Shown here piece by piece: positions 45,712-54,728 of a stretch of 64,000 nucleotides of DNA. Position numbers and translations under genes: made by a program. The DNA comes from Weeksellaceae bacterium. Its GTDB lineage: Bacteria > Bacteroidota > Bacteroidia > Flavobacteriales > Weeksellaceae. Each line of letters begins with the position of its first letter. Within the stretch, counting starts at the first letter, position 1. The DNA is taken from positions 1,922,001-1,986,000 of the forward strand of contig OX460916.1 in NCBI GenBank assembly GCA_949788275.1, in the 5' to 3' direction. The notes beneath the pieces are model-generated. The model was not told the origin of the DNA and did no database searches. It was given only the letters and a program-made list of their open reading frames with translations.

Positions 45712-46227
45712 ATGAAAGTATTAAAATTTATATTACTTTTTGTTTTTTCTATTTTACTATTCTACTCATGTAATTTAGATGACGAAAGTAATTACAGCAA
45801 AAATCAGATTACTGATAGAATTTCACAGGATGAAATTACGACTTCTTTAATAATAGATTTTGATAATTATTTAATTGCCTTAAAAGAAAAAGATGTAAAA
45901 AAAATCGTTCAACTTTCTAACGCTGGTAAAACAAAATTAAATAGATTACATCAAAAATACGGCACAAAGGAATTCGCAAGTTCGATTGAGTTATTAATTA
46001 AAAATGAAACTAATAGCTTCAATCATAAATTATTAGAAGGAGATCATGATGGAAGTTCATGCACTCGAAATTTAGATGGAACGACCTATTGGGGAAATTG
46101 TAGTTTTTGGCAAGGAGTTTCTGCTTACTTCGATATTTTATTACATTGTGGTACCCCAGGTGATACTGAAGATTCTATTGAATTTTACTATCAATGTAAT
46201 CAAGATAAGATATGTAACCATTGTTAA
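45712..46227 (+). CDS. Hypothetical lipoprotein with Cys-rich C-terminus
   Basis: The 171-residue protein has a lipoprotein signal (MKVLKFILLFVFSILLFYSC, Cys 20). I do not recognise the family. The middle is helical and charged. The last 60 residues hold six cysteines (SSCTRN, GNCSF, LLHCG, YYQCN, KICNHC), enough for three disulfides, with an unusual Cys at the very end. This looks like an exported, disulfide-stabilised domain. The next ORF, 46 aa, starts nine bases after its stop. Confidence 0.7.
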   Translation: MKVLKFILLFVFSILLFYSCNLDDESNYSKNQITDRISQDEITTSLIIDFDNYLIALKEKDVKKIVQLSNAGKTKLNRLHQKYGTKEFASSIELLIKNETNSFNHKLLEGDHDGSSCTRNLDGTTYWGNCSFWQGVSAYFDILLHCGTPGDTEDSIEFYYQCNQDKICNHC

Positions 46228-46236
46228 AATCTACAC

Positions 46237-46377
46237 ATGATAACACTTACTAAAAAACGAAAAATAGCGATTGCAGTCGTTATTTTCACAGGATTGATTC
46301 TTTATTTTTTGCTTCCCAGAATGAATGCTATATCTAAAGCAAAGAACTACACACCTAGTGAATTTAAGAAACAGTGA
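46237..46377 (+). CDS. Small single-helix membrane protein, 46 aa
   Basis: The ORF starts with ATG nine bases after the preceding lipoprotein stop and ends with TGA at 46375-46377. It reads MITLTKKRKIAIAVVIFTGL, then a membrane segment, LPRMNAISKAKNY and TPSEFKKQ. The pattern of basic start, one hydrophobic stretch (about residues 10-26) and a polar tail fits an inner-membrane micro-protein. The tight coupling to the Cys-rich lipoprotein gene suggests co-expression. The function is unknown. Confidence 0.55.
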   Translation: MITLTKKRKIAIAVVIFTGLILYFLLPRMNAISKAKNYTPSEFKKQ

Positions 46378-46394
46378 TTTATTATTTTAACCAT

Positions 46395-46422
46395 TAAGCC
46401 ATTCGTCTTCACTAATGGCTTA
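46395..46422. terminator. Hairpin between small ORF and RDD gene
   Basis: Arms taagccatt (46395-46403) and aatggctta (46414-46422) are followed by ttctttt on the plus strand. The hairpin lies between convergent stops at 46377 and 46428. Confidence 0.65.
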
Positions 46423-46427
46423 TTCTT

Positions 46428-46907
46428 TTAGGCTTTCCCTAAAAGTTCAATATCATCGGTTATTTGAATATCGTTTTCATACCCTTTTTTGTTGACCACT
46501 GTTGTTTTGGAAAATTTATCGTGCCACCCCGAATTTCCCAAAAAGGAAAGGACTTCAAAAGGGAGTAAACGAATGGAGTTTCTTTTTAGAAAATCACTTG
46601 GCGTAAGGGCTAAGCCATCATCTCTTACAACCTGTGTTCCTGTGATGTATTTCCCCACCGATCTGCCTTTTGTTAAATATTCAGAAAGAAACATAATAAG
46701 TCCATAGAGAAACAAATAAAATAATTCAAAAAGGATGGGGGGTGAACTTTCTATGTCATAAAAAATAGAAGTGTTCGGATTGATTAAAAGTATAATCATA
46801 GTCATCAGTAATAAGATAACCATAAATACAACAATATCGATTATATAATTTAATAAACGTTTTGTTGAGTTAGCCTTATTATAGGCTATAGCAGAAGAAA
46901 AATCCAT
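46428..46907 (-). CDS. RDD-family membrane protein
   Basis: The 159-residue protein has three membrane segments (IIDIVVFMVILLLMTMIILLI, ILFELFYLFLYGLIMFLSE) and the RDD signature (RLLNYIIDIVVF with Arg-Asp-like positions and SVGKYITGTQVVRDDGLALTPSDFLKRNSIRLLPFEVLSFL). The family is of uncertain function and may act in transport. The gene is separate from the peroxidase operon 76 bp upstream on the same strand. Confidence 0.88.
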   Translation of the reverse strand: MDFSSAIAYNKANSTKRLLNYIIDIVVFMVILLLMTMIILLINPNTSIFYDIESSPPILFELFYLFLYGLIMFLSEYLTKGRSVGKYITGTQVVRDDGLALTPSDFLKRNSIRLLPFEVLSFLGNSGWHDKFSKTTVVNKKGYENDIQITDDIELLGKA

Positions 46908-46982
46908 TGGTAGGTGTTTTAGTATTACGAATATACTATTTACTAAACAACTATCCTCTTGATTTGAAGTTTTTTATGCTTT

Positions 46983-48134
46983 TTATTTCAGCGGAAAATC
47001 GGGACGAGCCATCTTAAATTTTGAACCGTTCAGGGCTTCCAAGAAAGCCACAAGGGATTTCTTTTCAACCGGCGTTAAGTTTAACGGTTGTAATAAAGGA
47101 TCGGTGTATGGATACAAAGGATCAGCTGCTTTTTGTTCTGGAGTTGGATCTATCATATGCATACCGCTGTTGTAGATGTTTACAATGCCTTCTAAGTCGT
47201 CGAAGAAGCCATTATGCATCCATGGGCGGGTATTTAATAAATCGCGCAACATAGGCGTTTTAAACTTGCCTACATCGTCAGGGTCTTTGGTGATCTCGTA
47301 GCGACCTAAGTCTTCAAATTTACGTTTGTAATAGGTTAACCCAATATTGTGAAACTTTTCGTCGGTTAAGAATTTTCCGCTATGGCAGTTCATGCAACGG
47401 GCTTTAGTACGAAAAATATGCATGCCATGAATTTCCTGATCGGTCATGGCTTTGTAATCGCCATCGATAAAGCGATCGAAACGGCTGGGTTGACTTTTAA
47501 TGGTTTTCTGAAAAACGGCTAAAGCCCCCACAATGCGATCGTAGGTGATTTTTTCGTCTCCGAATGCGGCTTTGAAAAGCGGTTTATAGTCGGCATATTG
47601 ACTTAATTTTTGAGGAAGTTTACTCACGTCCATATCCATTTCGTGGAAAGCAGATAAAGGCCCATTGGCTTGATCTTCTAAACTGTTGGCTTTTCCGTCC
47701 CAAAAGAAAGACGTTCGACTGGCGATATTGTATAACGTAGGTGTATTGCGTGTACCCGATAAATGGTTATTACCAATAGACACTTTCCGGCGGTCTGTCC
47801 ATCCCATTTCTGGGTCGTGACACGAGCTACACGAAATTTGACTAGAGCCGGATAATTTGGGATCAAAAAATAACATTTTCCCTAAAATAACCGCGGGTTT
47901 ATCTTGTTCGGTAAAAAAAGCAGTATCCCTTTTTATGGAACTAAATTCTTCCCATTCCACGCCTTCGTCGATAAAAGGTTTAGGCCATAAACTAATGTTG
48001 TTTTTATAGCTTTTAATAATGTCTTCTAGGGTTGGGTCTTGGATACTTTCTAAATCCCGCTTTACAGAAGGCATAAAACTGAAAAGGATAAAAGAACTAA
48101 CGAGTAAAAAAGCGATTATTATTTTATTTTTCAT
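46983..48134 (-). CDS. Di-heme cytochrome c peroxidase (MauG/CcpA type)
   Basis: The 383-residue periplasmic protein has an N-terminal hydrophobic signal or anchor. Two c-type heme sites are present: CSSCH (Cys 102-His 106) and CMNCH (Cys 247-His 251). The peroxidase-family pattern SGTRNTPTLYNIASRTSFFWDG and the C-terminal FKTPMLRDLLNTRPWMHNGFFDDLEGIVNIYNSG are complete. It reduces peroxide or acts as a MauG-like oxidase. It is the last gene of the operon after DUF6850, with a 2-bp gap. Its presence suggests redox processing of the imported ligand, for example an iron or heme compound (inference). Confidence 0.93.
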   Translation of the reverse strand: MKNKIIIAFLLVSSFILFSFMPSVKRDLESIQDPTLEDIIKSYKNNISLWPKPFIDEGVEWEEFSSIKRDTAFFTEQDKPAVILGKMLFFDPKLSGSSQISCSSCHDPEMGWTDRRKVSIGNNHLSGTRNTPTLYNIASRTSFFWDGKANSLEDQANGPLSAFHEMDMDVSKLPQKLSQYADYKPLFKAAFGDEKITYDRIVGALAVFQKTIKSQPSRFDRFIDGDYKAMTDQEIHGMHIFRTKARCMNCHSGKFLTDEKFHNIGLTYYKRKFEDLGRYEITKDPDDVGKFKTPMLRDLLNTRPWMHNGFFDDLEGIVNIYNSGMHMIDPTPEQKAADPLYPYTDPLLQPLNLTPVEKKSLVAFLEALNGSKFKMARPDFPLK

Positions 48135-48136
48135 TG

Positions 48137-49666
48137 CTAAAAAGTAATTCCTAAAGTGAATGATGTGTATGTATTGTTCTTATGTTGTATTTGGGCTTGG
48201 CTGTAGCTGGCTTGAGCAAATAATGTGGGCATTTTCTGTAATTTTACATCGTAACGAATGCTTCCGCCTACCGTTTGTACATCACTGGCTAAATAATTAA
48301 AATCGTTGGTTATCCAGTCGTTAATAGAAGCCGACGCCGTCATTTCTAACGCATTTTTAGCTGTAGCAACCGATTGAAAATCATAAAATCCTTGAAGGCT
48401 AATCACCTGATTATCGGCTATATTGTGTTTATAATCAACGCCTACGCCATAGATATTGTATTCAAATTTTTGACCGCTCGCTGGGTTAATGCGAAGTTCT
48501 TTCACTTCCTGAAAACGATAATACGGAGTAACCGCAAGGCTGAAGTTATCTTTTGTTAATTCGTAAAAGAACGAAAAACTGGTGACAAAAGCATCTTTCT
48601 TATACGATTTGCGTTTGTACAACAGCGTCATTACACTGGTATTGTTGGTATACCCATATTCTACACCCGTTGTTTGGTTGGCTACATAATTGGCTTTTAT
48701 CCCCAAACGGTGATCGTTCAATGTAAAAAATTTAGCGCCTTCTATTTCGAAACCATCGGTTTTAAGATCGGCAATGTCGAAATAGCGATTCGAAGTCCCG
48801 CGGTAGCTTTTTAATAAATCGGACTGACCAATTTGTGCAAAAAGGTAAAAATCCTGGCCTTTTTTATGCCTAATTTGTCCACCAACTTTGTAGCTTAACT
48901 CTTCAAAAATCATACTATTCGACTTGGCACCACCACTAAAAAAATAGTTGTAATTGCCAAAGCCATTCATTTGGTAAACCAAAGGCTGCCCCAATAAACT
49001 CGCAAACCGAACCGAAGTATTTTGGGTGTATTTTTCACCTTGTACAAATAAACCAGCATCAAATTCCTTGTAGAAATGATAGTTTACACCAGCATCAATC
49101 GTTAAATCCGATGTGGTACTTTTTAAACGTGGATCTCTGCTGCGCGATCCCAGTTGTGCTTTATACCCAACTTGAATACCCAGATCAACCTTATTGAATT
49201 TTTGGTGGTAACCGCCCATAAATTGGTAACGTTCCAAATCGATATCGCCGCCCACAGAATCGGCCCCAATATAAGGCGCAACTCTATCAAAATCTAGATT
49301 CTCATTCCATCGCTGGTTTTTAATCGTTAGATTTTCATAGGATGCCCTTCCCCAAATTGTTTTCGTTTGATTGAGCTTTTGAAACGAGCTAGTACCTACC
49401 CCAAAATTTTTGTTTCTAGAACCATGGGTTGGTCGAAAGGTTTTGTCTTTTGATTCGTTCTGATGAATGGATAATTCAGAGAATGAAGAAGAACTATAAT
49501 CCGACCGATTGGCCGGATTATAGAATATATTTTGTTTAAACGTTCTTTCGGAATTGTATTGATTTTTGTAATTCTGAAATAAAGAAAGACTGTCTTGTGC
49601 TTTTACCATTACAGGTAAAAGACAAAAAGCAATGAATACAGAACGAAATAAATTTAAATTTTTCAA
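48137..49666 (-). CDS. DUF6850-type outer-membrane beta-barrel protein
   Basis: The 509-residue protein has a signal peptide (ending VMVKAQ) and a long series of amphipathic strands ending with TSFTLGITF, a typical outer-membrane C-terminus. The family is DUF6850 as far as I can judge from the pattern FYNPANRSDYSSSSFSELSI and its place behind DUF4876. It may be an outer-membrane barrel partner of the TonB receptor. It is 2 bp upstream of the peroxidase gene and 16 bp downstream of DUF4876. Confidence 0.8.
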   Translation of the reverse strand: MKNLNLFRSVFIAFCLLPVMVKAQDSLSLFQNYKNQYNSERTFKQNIFYNPANRSDYSSSSFSELSIHQNESKDKTFRPTHGSRNKNFGVGTSSFQKLNQTKTIWGRASYENLTIKNQRWNENLDFDRVAPYIGADSVGGDIDLERYQFMGGYHQKFNKVDLGIQVGYKAQLGSRSRDPRLKSTTSDLTIDAGVNYHFYKEFDAGLFVQGEKYTQNTSVRFASLLGQPLVYQMNGFGNYNYFFSGGAKSNSMIFEELSYKVGGQIRHKKGQDFYLFAQIGQSDLLKSYRGTSNRYFDIADLKTDGFEIEGAKFFTLNDHRLGIKANYVANQTTGVEYGYTNNTSVMTLLYKRKSYKKDAFVTSFSFFYELTKDNFSLAVTPYYRFQEVKELRINPASGQKFEYNIYGVGVDYKHNIADNQVISLQGFYDFQSVATAKNALEMTASASINDWITNDFNYLASDVQTVGGSIRYDVKLQKMPTLFAQASYSQAQIQHKNNTYTSFTLGITF

Positions 49667-49682
49667 TGTAATAAGTTATAAA

Positions 49683-50909
49683 TTAATGAACGATACCGTT
49701 TTTTAAACTTGGTTCAGCATTTCTAATAAAATCTTCCGTCGAGTTATTGGTATCCTTGTACATGTTTTTTCCATTTTCCATTTTACCCAACACTTTTCTA
49801 CGAACCGATTTTCCTAAACGTTCCGCATCATTCCAATAAGTTCCAACACCGGTCCAACCTGCATCAATCGATGGAGAGGTTAACAACTGTAAAAATTTAT
49901 CAGCAACGGCATTGTTCATCCCATCAACAATCCATGTATTTGGAATTTCATAAACCGTTTTCTTGGTAATCGTCCCCGCAGCGTTTACATATTCATATTT
50001 ATATGTATTCTTTGTTAAGAAGGTCGTTGCACTTTCACCTTCAGGGAAACGCGCTAATACATAAGCCTCTACACCACTACTGTGTAAAAAGAACATATTA
50101 AAATTCATTTGCGAATAAATAACTTCTACATTCGGCACACTTGGGTTATCCACTTGACCTAAAGCTGGGTTACTCGATGGAAACTCGAAATTCGCTTTGC
50201 TTAAATCAAATGCTGTTGAAGTAACAGCGTTGTGATTAATCGCATTATCGGCAATCACCATAAAATCACCAGGTAAAACGGGGTATTCTGTACCTGAACC
50301 AGGTAAAACCATTACACCTTTTACAGCAAAAGCTTTTTCAGGGTGATAAGGGGTTACCTTATGATCTACCGACGTTAAAAAATCAGATTGACCAACGATT
50401 AACTTATCGGCATACAATGTTTTATCGGTATTATTGGTTAATTTAAAATAACGACTCGAGTTGTAGTTTTTACCTTGAGGCGTTTTAACCCCTGTGTAAA
50501 AAACTTCTTCAATAATAAAGTCTTCATTAAATTGCTTAATAAATAATGGTATGCTAATATTTTCCGCTGTTCCTTTAATGTCAACAGTCGATGTTCCTCC
50601 TACGGTAACTTCTTCTCCATTCCCCGTTACAACTTTCCCGTTCACGGTAATTTTATACGACCCCCGAAGAACTTCTAAGGCATGCATATTCTTTCCATCG
50701 ATTGTTGCACTAATCTTTTTCCCTGTATTTATTTCTAGAATGTCAACGGTTAACGATTTATACGCAGCAATCTCTTCACCTTGAAAAGATAAAACCAATG
50801 CACTACTCTGAACTTGTTCTGTCCCAAAATCATCATCACTTGAACAAGAAACTAAACTATAAGAAGCGGTAATCGCCATAAAACTTAGTAAAAGAAACCT
50901 CTTTTTCAT
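49683..50909 (-). CDS. DUF4876 lipoprotein of the TonB receptor operon
   Basis: The 408-residue lipoprotein (MKKRFLLLSFMAITASYSLVSC, Cys 22) has an N-terminal immunoglobulin-like part (SLTVDILEINTGKKISATIDG). The C-terminal DUF4876 region has IKQFNEDFIIEEVFYTGVKTP, YNSSRYFKLTNNTD and GDFMVIADNAINHN. It is probably a surface-exposed ligand-binding partner of the TonB receptor, like a SusD analogue (inference). It starts 31 bp after the receptor stop. A closely related paralogue lies at 42364-43593. Confidence 0.88.
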   Translation of the reverse strand: MKKRFLLLSFMAITASYSLVSCSSDDDFGTEQVQSSALVLSFQGEEIAAYKSLTVDILEINTGKKISATIDGKNMHALEVLRGSYKITVNGKVVTGNGEEVTVGGTSTVDIKGTAENISIPLFIKQFNEDFIIEEVFYTGVKTPQGKNYNSSRYFKLTNNTDKTLYADKLIVGQSDFLTSVDHKVTPYHPEKAFAVKGVMVLPGSGTEYPVLPGDFMVIADNAINHNAVTSTAFDLSKANFEFPSSNPALGQVDNPSVPNVEVIYSQMNFNMFFLHSSGVEAYVLARFPEGESATTFLTKNTYKYEYVNAAGTITKKTVYEIPNTWIVDGMNNAVADKFLQLLTSPSIDAGWTGVGTYWNDAERLGKSVRRKVLGKMENGKNMYKDTNNSTEDFIRNAEPSLKNGIVH

Positions 50910-50940
50910 ATCTATTAATTTAATTATAAAACTATTTATG

Positions 50941-53709
50941 TTAAAAATTGTAATTCATTTCCATTCCGAAGTAAGGCGCTAAACCATTTTTTGGCTCAAC
51001 TTTAATTCCGTTAAAATAATAAGGGTTCGCATAATTGAATAAGCGATTGACAAACATGGAAGCCTTCAAGGACTTATAAATGCTTTTGGTGACTTTTAAA
51101 TTCACATTAATGGTGTAACTCACTTTATCCATCAAGGCATCGGTAGATGACGTATTCCGCACCAACCACTGTTTATAGATATCGGTTCTATCGGCTTCCG
51201 TAAAAGCGTACGTGTCCCCGTTCAAATCGCGGTAAGCAATTGGATCTCTTTCAATTTGATTGCGCTGGCTTTGGGTAAATATACTCCCCTGAACAGAGGC
51301 TGAAATTGTTAAATCTAAACTCGGTAAATAGGTATCCACCATCATATTGTAGTTCAGATTCGAATTTTTATAACCTTTATCGTCTTTGTAAATTCCTACA
51401 TAAGGGTAAGAAACTAATCCACCAAACGAACCAGGAGGCACCTCTTCAATAGGAACCGAATTAAAGTATTCCGTTTCAAACCAAGCACCACTTAACGTTA
51501 AACGGGTATTAATAGCCTCAAAACGAGGCGAACTGTATTGAAACTCAACACCTTTTTTATGGGTCACACTCCCATTCTCCGTTTTCGAATAGGCCGAATG
51601 CAACTGAACCTCTTTATAAGGTACGTTGGTTAAATCAGGTCCTTGGGGTCCCCAAGTTGTTAAATCCACCTTGGTCGGATCGTAGCTTTTATAATGATAG
51701 ATATTGTATTGATTAACGGCTCTAAAACCGTTGTTCATTTTTTCATCAAAATAGGTAACCGAAAATTCATGGCGATTATAACTAAAGTCGACACGGATTT
51801 CCTTTTTAATATTTTTTGCGGCTGTTAAGTTCTTATTCTCTAAGGGCTGAACATAGGTAAGGTAATTAACGTAACGGTATTGTTCGTCGTTGTGATAATG
51901 ATTCAACTGCGCATAATCGCGGTATTGCTTATCGGGGTATAAATAGTAGTTCGTTGGTTGTTTATAAAATTCACCATAACCAACCGTTACATCAACCTGA
52001 AAGGGTTTATTATTAATCATCCATTGTGGCAAACCATATTGAAAGTTCATCCGCGGTTCAACAAATACTTTATTGCTAATCGCATAAGATTTATCAATTC
52101 CTAACAATGTATTAAAGCGCAAACCACCATAAAAAGTGAAGGCATGCTTGTTTATTTTATACTGAAGGCGATCACCAATAAAGGCTGCTAATGTTTGGGT
52201 AGCAGGAATCGCTTTAAACGCACGCGGTCTTGTCGTCATCGTTGGCGATGGCGGTTGCGATAAATCGAACACATCTCCAAGACCATTGTTTTTACTGTAA
52301 CGCCAATCCATCCCCACTTCGTAGTGATTCACCACACCAAAAATCGATTTTTTACCATCGGCTTGCAATTGCGCATTCATATCCAAGGGCTTACCGTCGG
52401 TCATGTATTCGGCAATAAAACTAGGCTTTGCATAAATCCCTCTATTTTCACCCGCTTGGGTAGAAAGAGAAAGTGCGCGCGGACCAGAATATTGCACAAA
52501 CTGCACCTGTTGTATACGGTCATACCCTTGCCTAACCGATGTATTTAAACGGATCTGATTAAAAACGGATGTTTTGGGTAAATGATAAACGAAGTTATTT
52601 GAAAAACCAATTTTTCGGTTGTACGATTTGTATCGATCGATGGGTGCATACCCCGTATCCGGATCAACCGTCGTTTGATCCAATGTTCCTGTAAAATCGA
52701 TGTTGGTACGCCAATCCAACGAATTTCCCCAAAGCGGTAAAATAACCTTCGATCGCAACGAAGCCGTAATTCGCTGATAATTTTGCGTATCATCACTGGG
52801 GTCGCTTTTCGCATCCAAGAAATCAAAAGAAGCATTTAAATGCCAATTCTCTTTCAACTTAAACCCTTTTCCTAGATAGTATTGTTTACTAAAACCATCC
52901 ACTTTTAAGCGCGATTGAAGAGGCGAATGGCCAATTTTACGTTCAATTTTAATTAAACCCGACGTTAAATCGCCATAACCCGCCGAAGGAATACCGCGTA
53001 TAATTTCAACCTTTTCAATATCGTTGGTCGAAATACTTCGCATATCCACCCCGGTGGTTACATTCGTTCTATACTGAGCAGCCTGACCTAACTGGCTATT
53101 GTTTAAAGAACGTTGAAAATCTGAATTCGAATTCAGAATATGATCATCGACCATAAACTGCACACCTAAGGAAGAAGTCGCATAACCGGCCAAAGGCACA
53201 TTCGAATTCTCTCTTAAAAACACTCTATTCGACGAAGTCAATGAAGGATCTTTGGCTAAACCTCCTGGTATCAATTCCATTAAATCACTAAAACTCGAAG
53301 GCTGTAAGTGCTCCATGGCTTTACGATTAATCACCGACTTAGAGGTTAATCCCTTATCTTCTTTAGCCGTAAAAACAACCTCTTGCAAAGCGATCTGATT
53401 CGCCTCCAACATAACAGTTAATTGCTGGTTATTTAAAAGGCGTACCGTAACTTCTTTGGTTCTAAAATGGGGATGTTGCAATTTTAATACGTAGTTCGCA
53501 GCGGGTAATCGCATTTCGGCTAACCCCTTGTCATTGGTCACAACCTGCTTATTGGGTTGTGCACTTACATGAACTTGCGGTAGTGGAATACTATCATTAT
53601 CAATAACGTGTAATGACAACTGCGCTTCGCCTGTCTGAGCATTTACATTGATAAACAAGCAATTAAACAGGACCACAAGCAGGACATTTCCTTTTTTTGA
53701 TAAAAGCAT
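50941..53709 (-). CDS. TonB-dependent receptor, first gene of DUF4876 operon
   Basis: The 922-residue protein has a signal peptide (ending INVNAQ), a carboxypeptidase-like regulatory domain (about 27-115) and a TonB-box-like segment (LQEVVFTAKE). The plug (SDLMELIPGG, GVDMRSISTNDIEKVEIIRGIPSAGYGDLTSGLIKIERK) is followed by a barrel ending MEMNYNF. It imports a ligand across the outer membrane with TonB energy. The downstream DUF4876, DUF6850 and di-heme peroxidase genes form one operon with short gaps. A Fur-like palindrome and a TATATTTG -7 box lie upstream. Confidence 0.93.
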   Translation of the reverse strand: MLLSKKGNVLLVVLFNCLFINVNAQTGEAQLSLHVIDNDSIPLPQVHVSAQPNKQVVTNDKGLAEMRLPAANYVLKLQHPHFRTKEVTVRLLNNQQLTVMLEANQIALQEVVFTAKEDKGLTSKSVINRKAMEHLQPSSFSDLMELIPGGLAKDPSLTSSNRVFLRENSNVPLAGYATSSLGVQFMVDDHILNSNSDFQRSLNNSQLGQAAQYRTNVTTGVDMRSISTNDIEKVEIIRGIPSAGYGDLTSGLIKIERKIGHSPLQSRLKVDGFSKQYYLGKGFKLKENWHLNASFDFLDAKSDPSDDTQNYQRITASLRSKVILPLWGNSLDWRTNIDFTGTLDQTTVDPDTGYAPIDRYKSYNRKIGFSNNFVYHLPKTSVFNQIRLNTSVRQGYDRIQQVQFVQYSGPRALSLSTQAGENRGIYAKPSFIAEYMTDGKPLDMNAQLQADGKKSIFGVVNHYEVGMDWRYSKNNGLGDVFDLSQPPSPTMTTRPRAFKAIPATQTLAAFIGDRLQYKINKHAFTFYGGLRFNTLLGIDKSYAISNKVFVEPRMNFQYGLPQWMINNKPFQVDVTVGYGEFYKQPTNYYLYPDKQYRDYAQLNHYHNDEQYRYVNYLTYVQPLENKNLTAAKNIKKEIRVDFSYNRHEFSVTYFDEKMNNGFRAVNQYNIYHYKSYDPTKVDLTTWGPQGPDLTNVPYKEVQLHSAYSKTENGSVTHKKGVEFQYSSPRFEAINTRLTLSGAWFETEYFNSVPIEEVPPGSFGGLVSYPYVGIYKDDKGYKNSNLNYNMMVDTYLPSLDLTISASVQGSIFTQSQRNQIERDPIAYRDLNGDTYAFTEADRTDIYKQWLVRNTSSTDALMDKVSYTINVNLKVTKSIYKSLKASMFVNRLFNYANPYYFNGIKVEPKNGLAPYFGMEMNYNF

Positions 53710-53732
53710 TCTCTCTTCAGATTTTCGAAATG

Positions 53733-53764
53733 CAAATATAGATTAACATTACATTAACTACCAA
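53733..53764 (-). promoter_or_regulatory. Promoter of the TonB/DUF4876 operon
   Basis: On the minus strand, TTG (53762-53764) and TATATTTG (53733-53740) are separated by 21 bases, matching the -33 TTG / -7 TAnnTTTG layout of Bacteroidota. The start codon is at 53709. Confidence 0.65.
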
Positions 53765-53769
53765 TTTAT

Positions 53770-53784
53770 TTAGATTAAATCTAA
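53770..53784. promoter_or_regulatory. Fur-like operator upstream of TonB receptor
   Basis: TTAGATT A AATCTAA is a perfect 7-1-7 palindrome, the geometry of Fur boxes. It lies five bases upstream of the -33 TTG of the TonB receptor promoter. Iron control is an inference from this geometry and from the downstream genes. Confidence 0.55.
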
Positions 53785-53938
53785 TTAACCATGGTTTATA
53801 TCATGTTATTAAGACTGAATTAAGATAAGGAGCGCTTAAAAGACCCTCAAAAAAACTTTTCTACCCCCGTTTAATTTAAAAAAACGAAAGAAAAACACCT
53901 AAAACAACTTTATGCATCACTCTTTTTCGGGCGGCCGC

Positions 53939-54089
53939 TACGCGCCGGGCTTTCCACTCCCAATCTTTGCAACATAAAGCAAAAGGCTCCCATTGAAAAT
54001 TGGGGTATGTTGCAAAGGATTTCCGCTTCAATCCCTGCCGCAGCCTTCACGCATAGCATGGTTTTGTAAAACCATCCTAAGCGTGAAGG
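53939..54089 (-). repeat. Dispersed repeat copy 6 (with long hairpin)
   Basis: On the minus strand it starts with a 22-base-arm hairpin (54044-54065 with 54068-54089, two mismatches) whose sequence differs completely from copies 1 and 2. Then follow gctgcggcagggattg, the inner stem around tttgcaacat...atgttgcaaa, and the tail gaaagcccggcgcgtagcgg ccgccc. It lies in the divergent 53710-54212 gap. The rest of that gap holds the TonB operon promoter. Confidence 0.85.
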
Positions 54090-54212
54090 GGCAATCCATG
54101 TTCATATCGGTAATCAATCACCTCATCCCAACGAACACAATTATTCAATAAGGTATAAGAACATTCGGTTTTTTTAATGTATTTTAGTTCATCATAATCT
54201 AAAACACTTTAT

Positions 54213-54653
54213 ATGAGCGTACTTTTTCGAAGTATTATCGCCGTGATAGCAGGTATTTTAATTGGTAGCTTGGTCAATATGGGAATTATTTCATTGGGTG
54301 GAACCATCATCCCACCGCCGCCAGGAACGAACTTATCTACCACGGCTGGTCTTGCGGATGCCATGCGTCTATTTGAACCTCAACATTTTATTTTTCCATT
54401 CTTAGCCCATGCCTTAGGGACCTTTGCTGGTGCAACCATCGCTGCGATTATAGCCGTACAATACCGCAAGCAATTCGCTTTAGGAATTGGCGCTTATTTT
54501 TTAATGGGTGGTATTATTATGATTGCTATGCTTCCATCGCCATTGTGGTATACCTTGACCGATTTAATTTTCGCTTATTTTCCCATGGCCTATTTAGCCT
54601 ATCTGTTTGTTATTAAACAACGTTATTTTAAGATTTCGCCTACCATTCAATAA
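54213..54653 (+). CDS. Hypothetical four-helix membrane protein, 146 aa
   Basis: The protein has 146 residues. Four membrane segments are visible (SIIAVIAGILIGSLVNMGI, FPFLAHALGTFAGATIAAII, FALGIGAYFLMGGIIMIAML and LIFAYFPMAYLAYLFVI), and a Pro-rich loop PPPPGTNLS follows the first. Similar proteins are common in Bacteroidota and have no known function. It stands alone, with a terminator after it. Confidence 0.75.
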   Translation: MSVLFRSIIAVIAGILIGSLVNMGIISLGGTIIPPPPGTNLSTTAGLADAMRLFEPQHFIFPFLAHALGTFAGATIAAIIAVQYRKQFALGIGAYFLMGGIIMIAMLPSPLWYTLTDLIFAYFPMAYLAYLFVIKQRYFKISPTIQ

Positions 54654-54678
54654 CCATAGTCACCTCTCGTCATAAAAA

Positions 54679-54700
54679 AAGCAGTGTTATAACACTGCTT
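54679..54700 (-). terminator. Terminator of oleate hydratase gene
   Basis: A palindromic stem aagcagtgtt/aacactgctt (54679-54688, 54691-54700), with seven As before it on the plus strand, reads as a U-run on the minus strand after the stem. It lies 29 bp after the oleate hydratase stop. Confidence 0.75.
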
Positions 54701-54728
54701 CTCTATTCAGATTGTTTAAAAAGGATAC

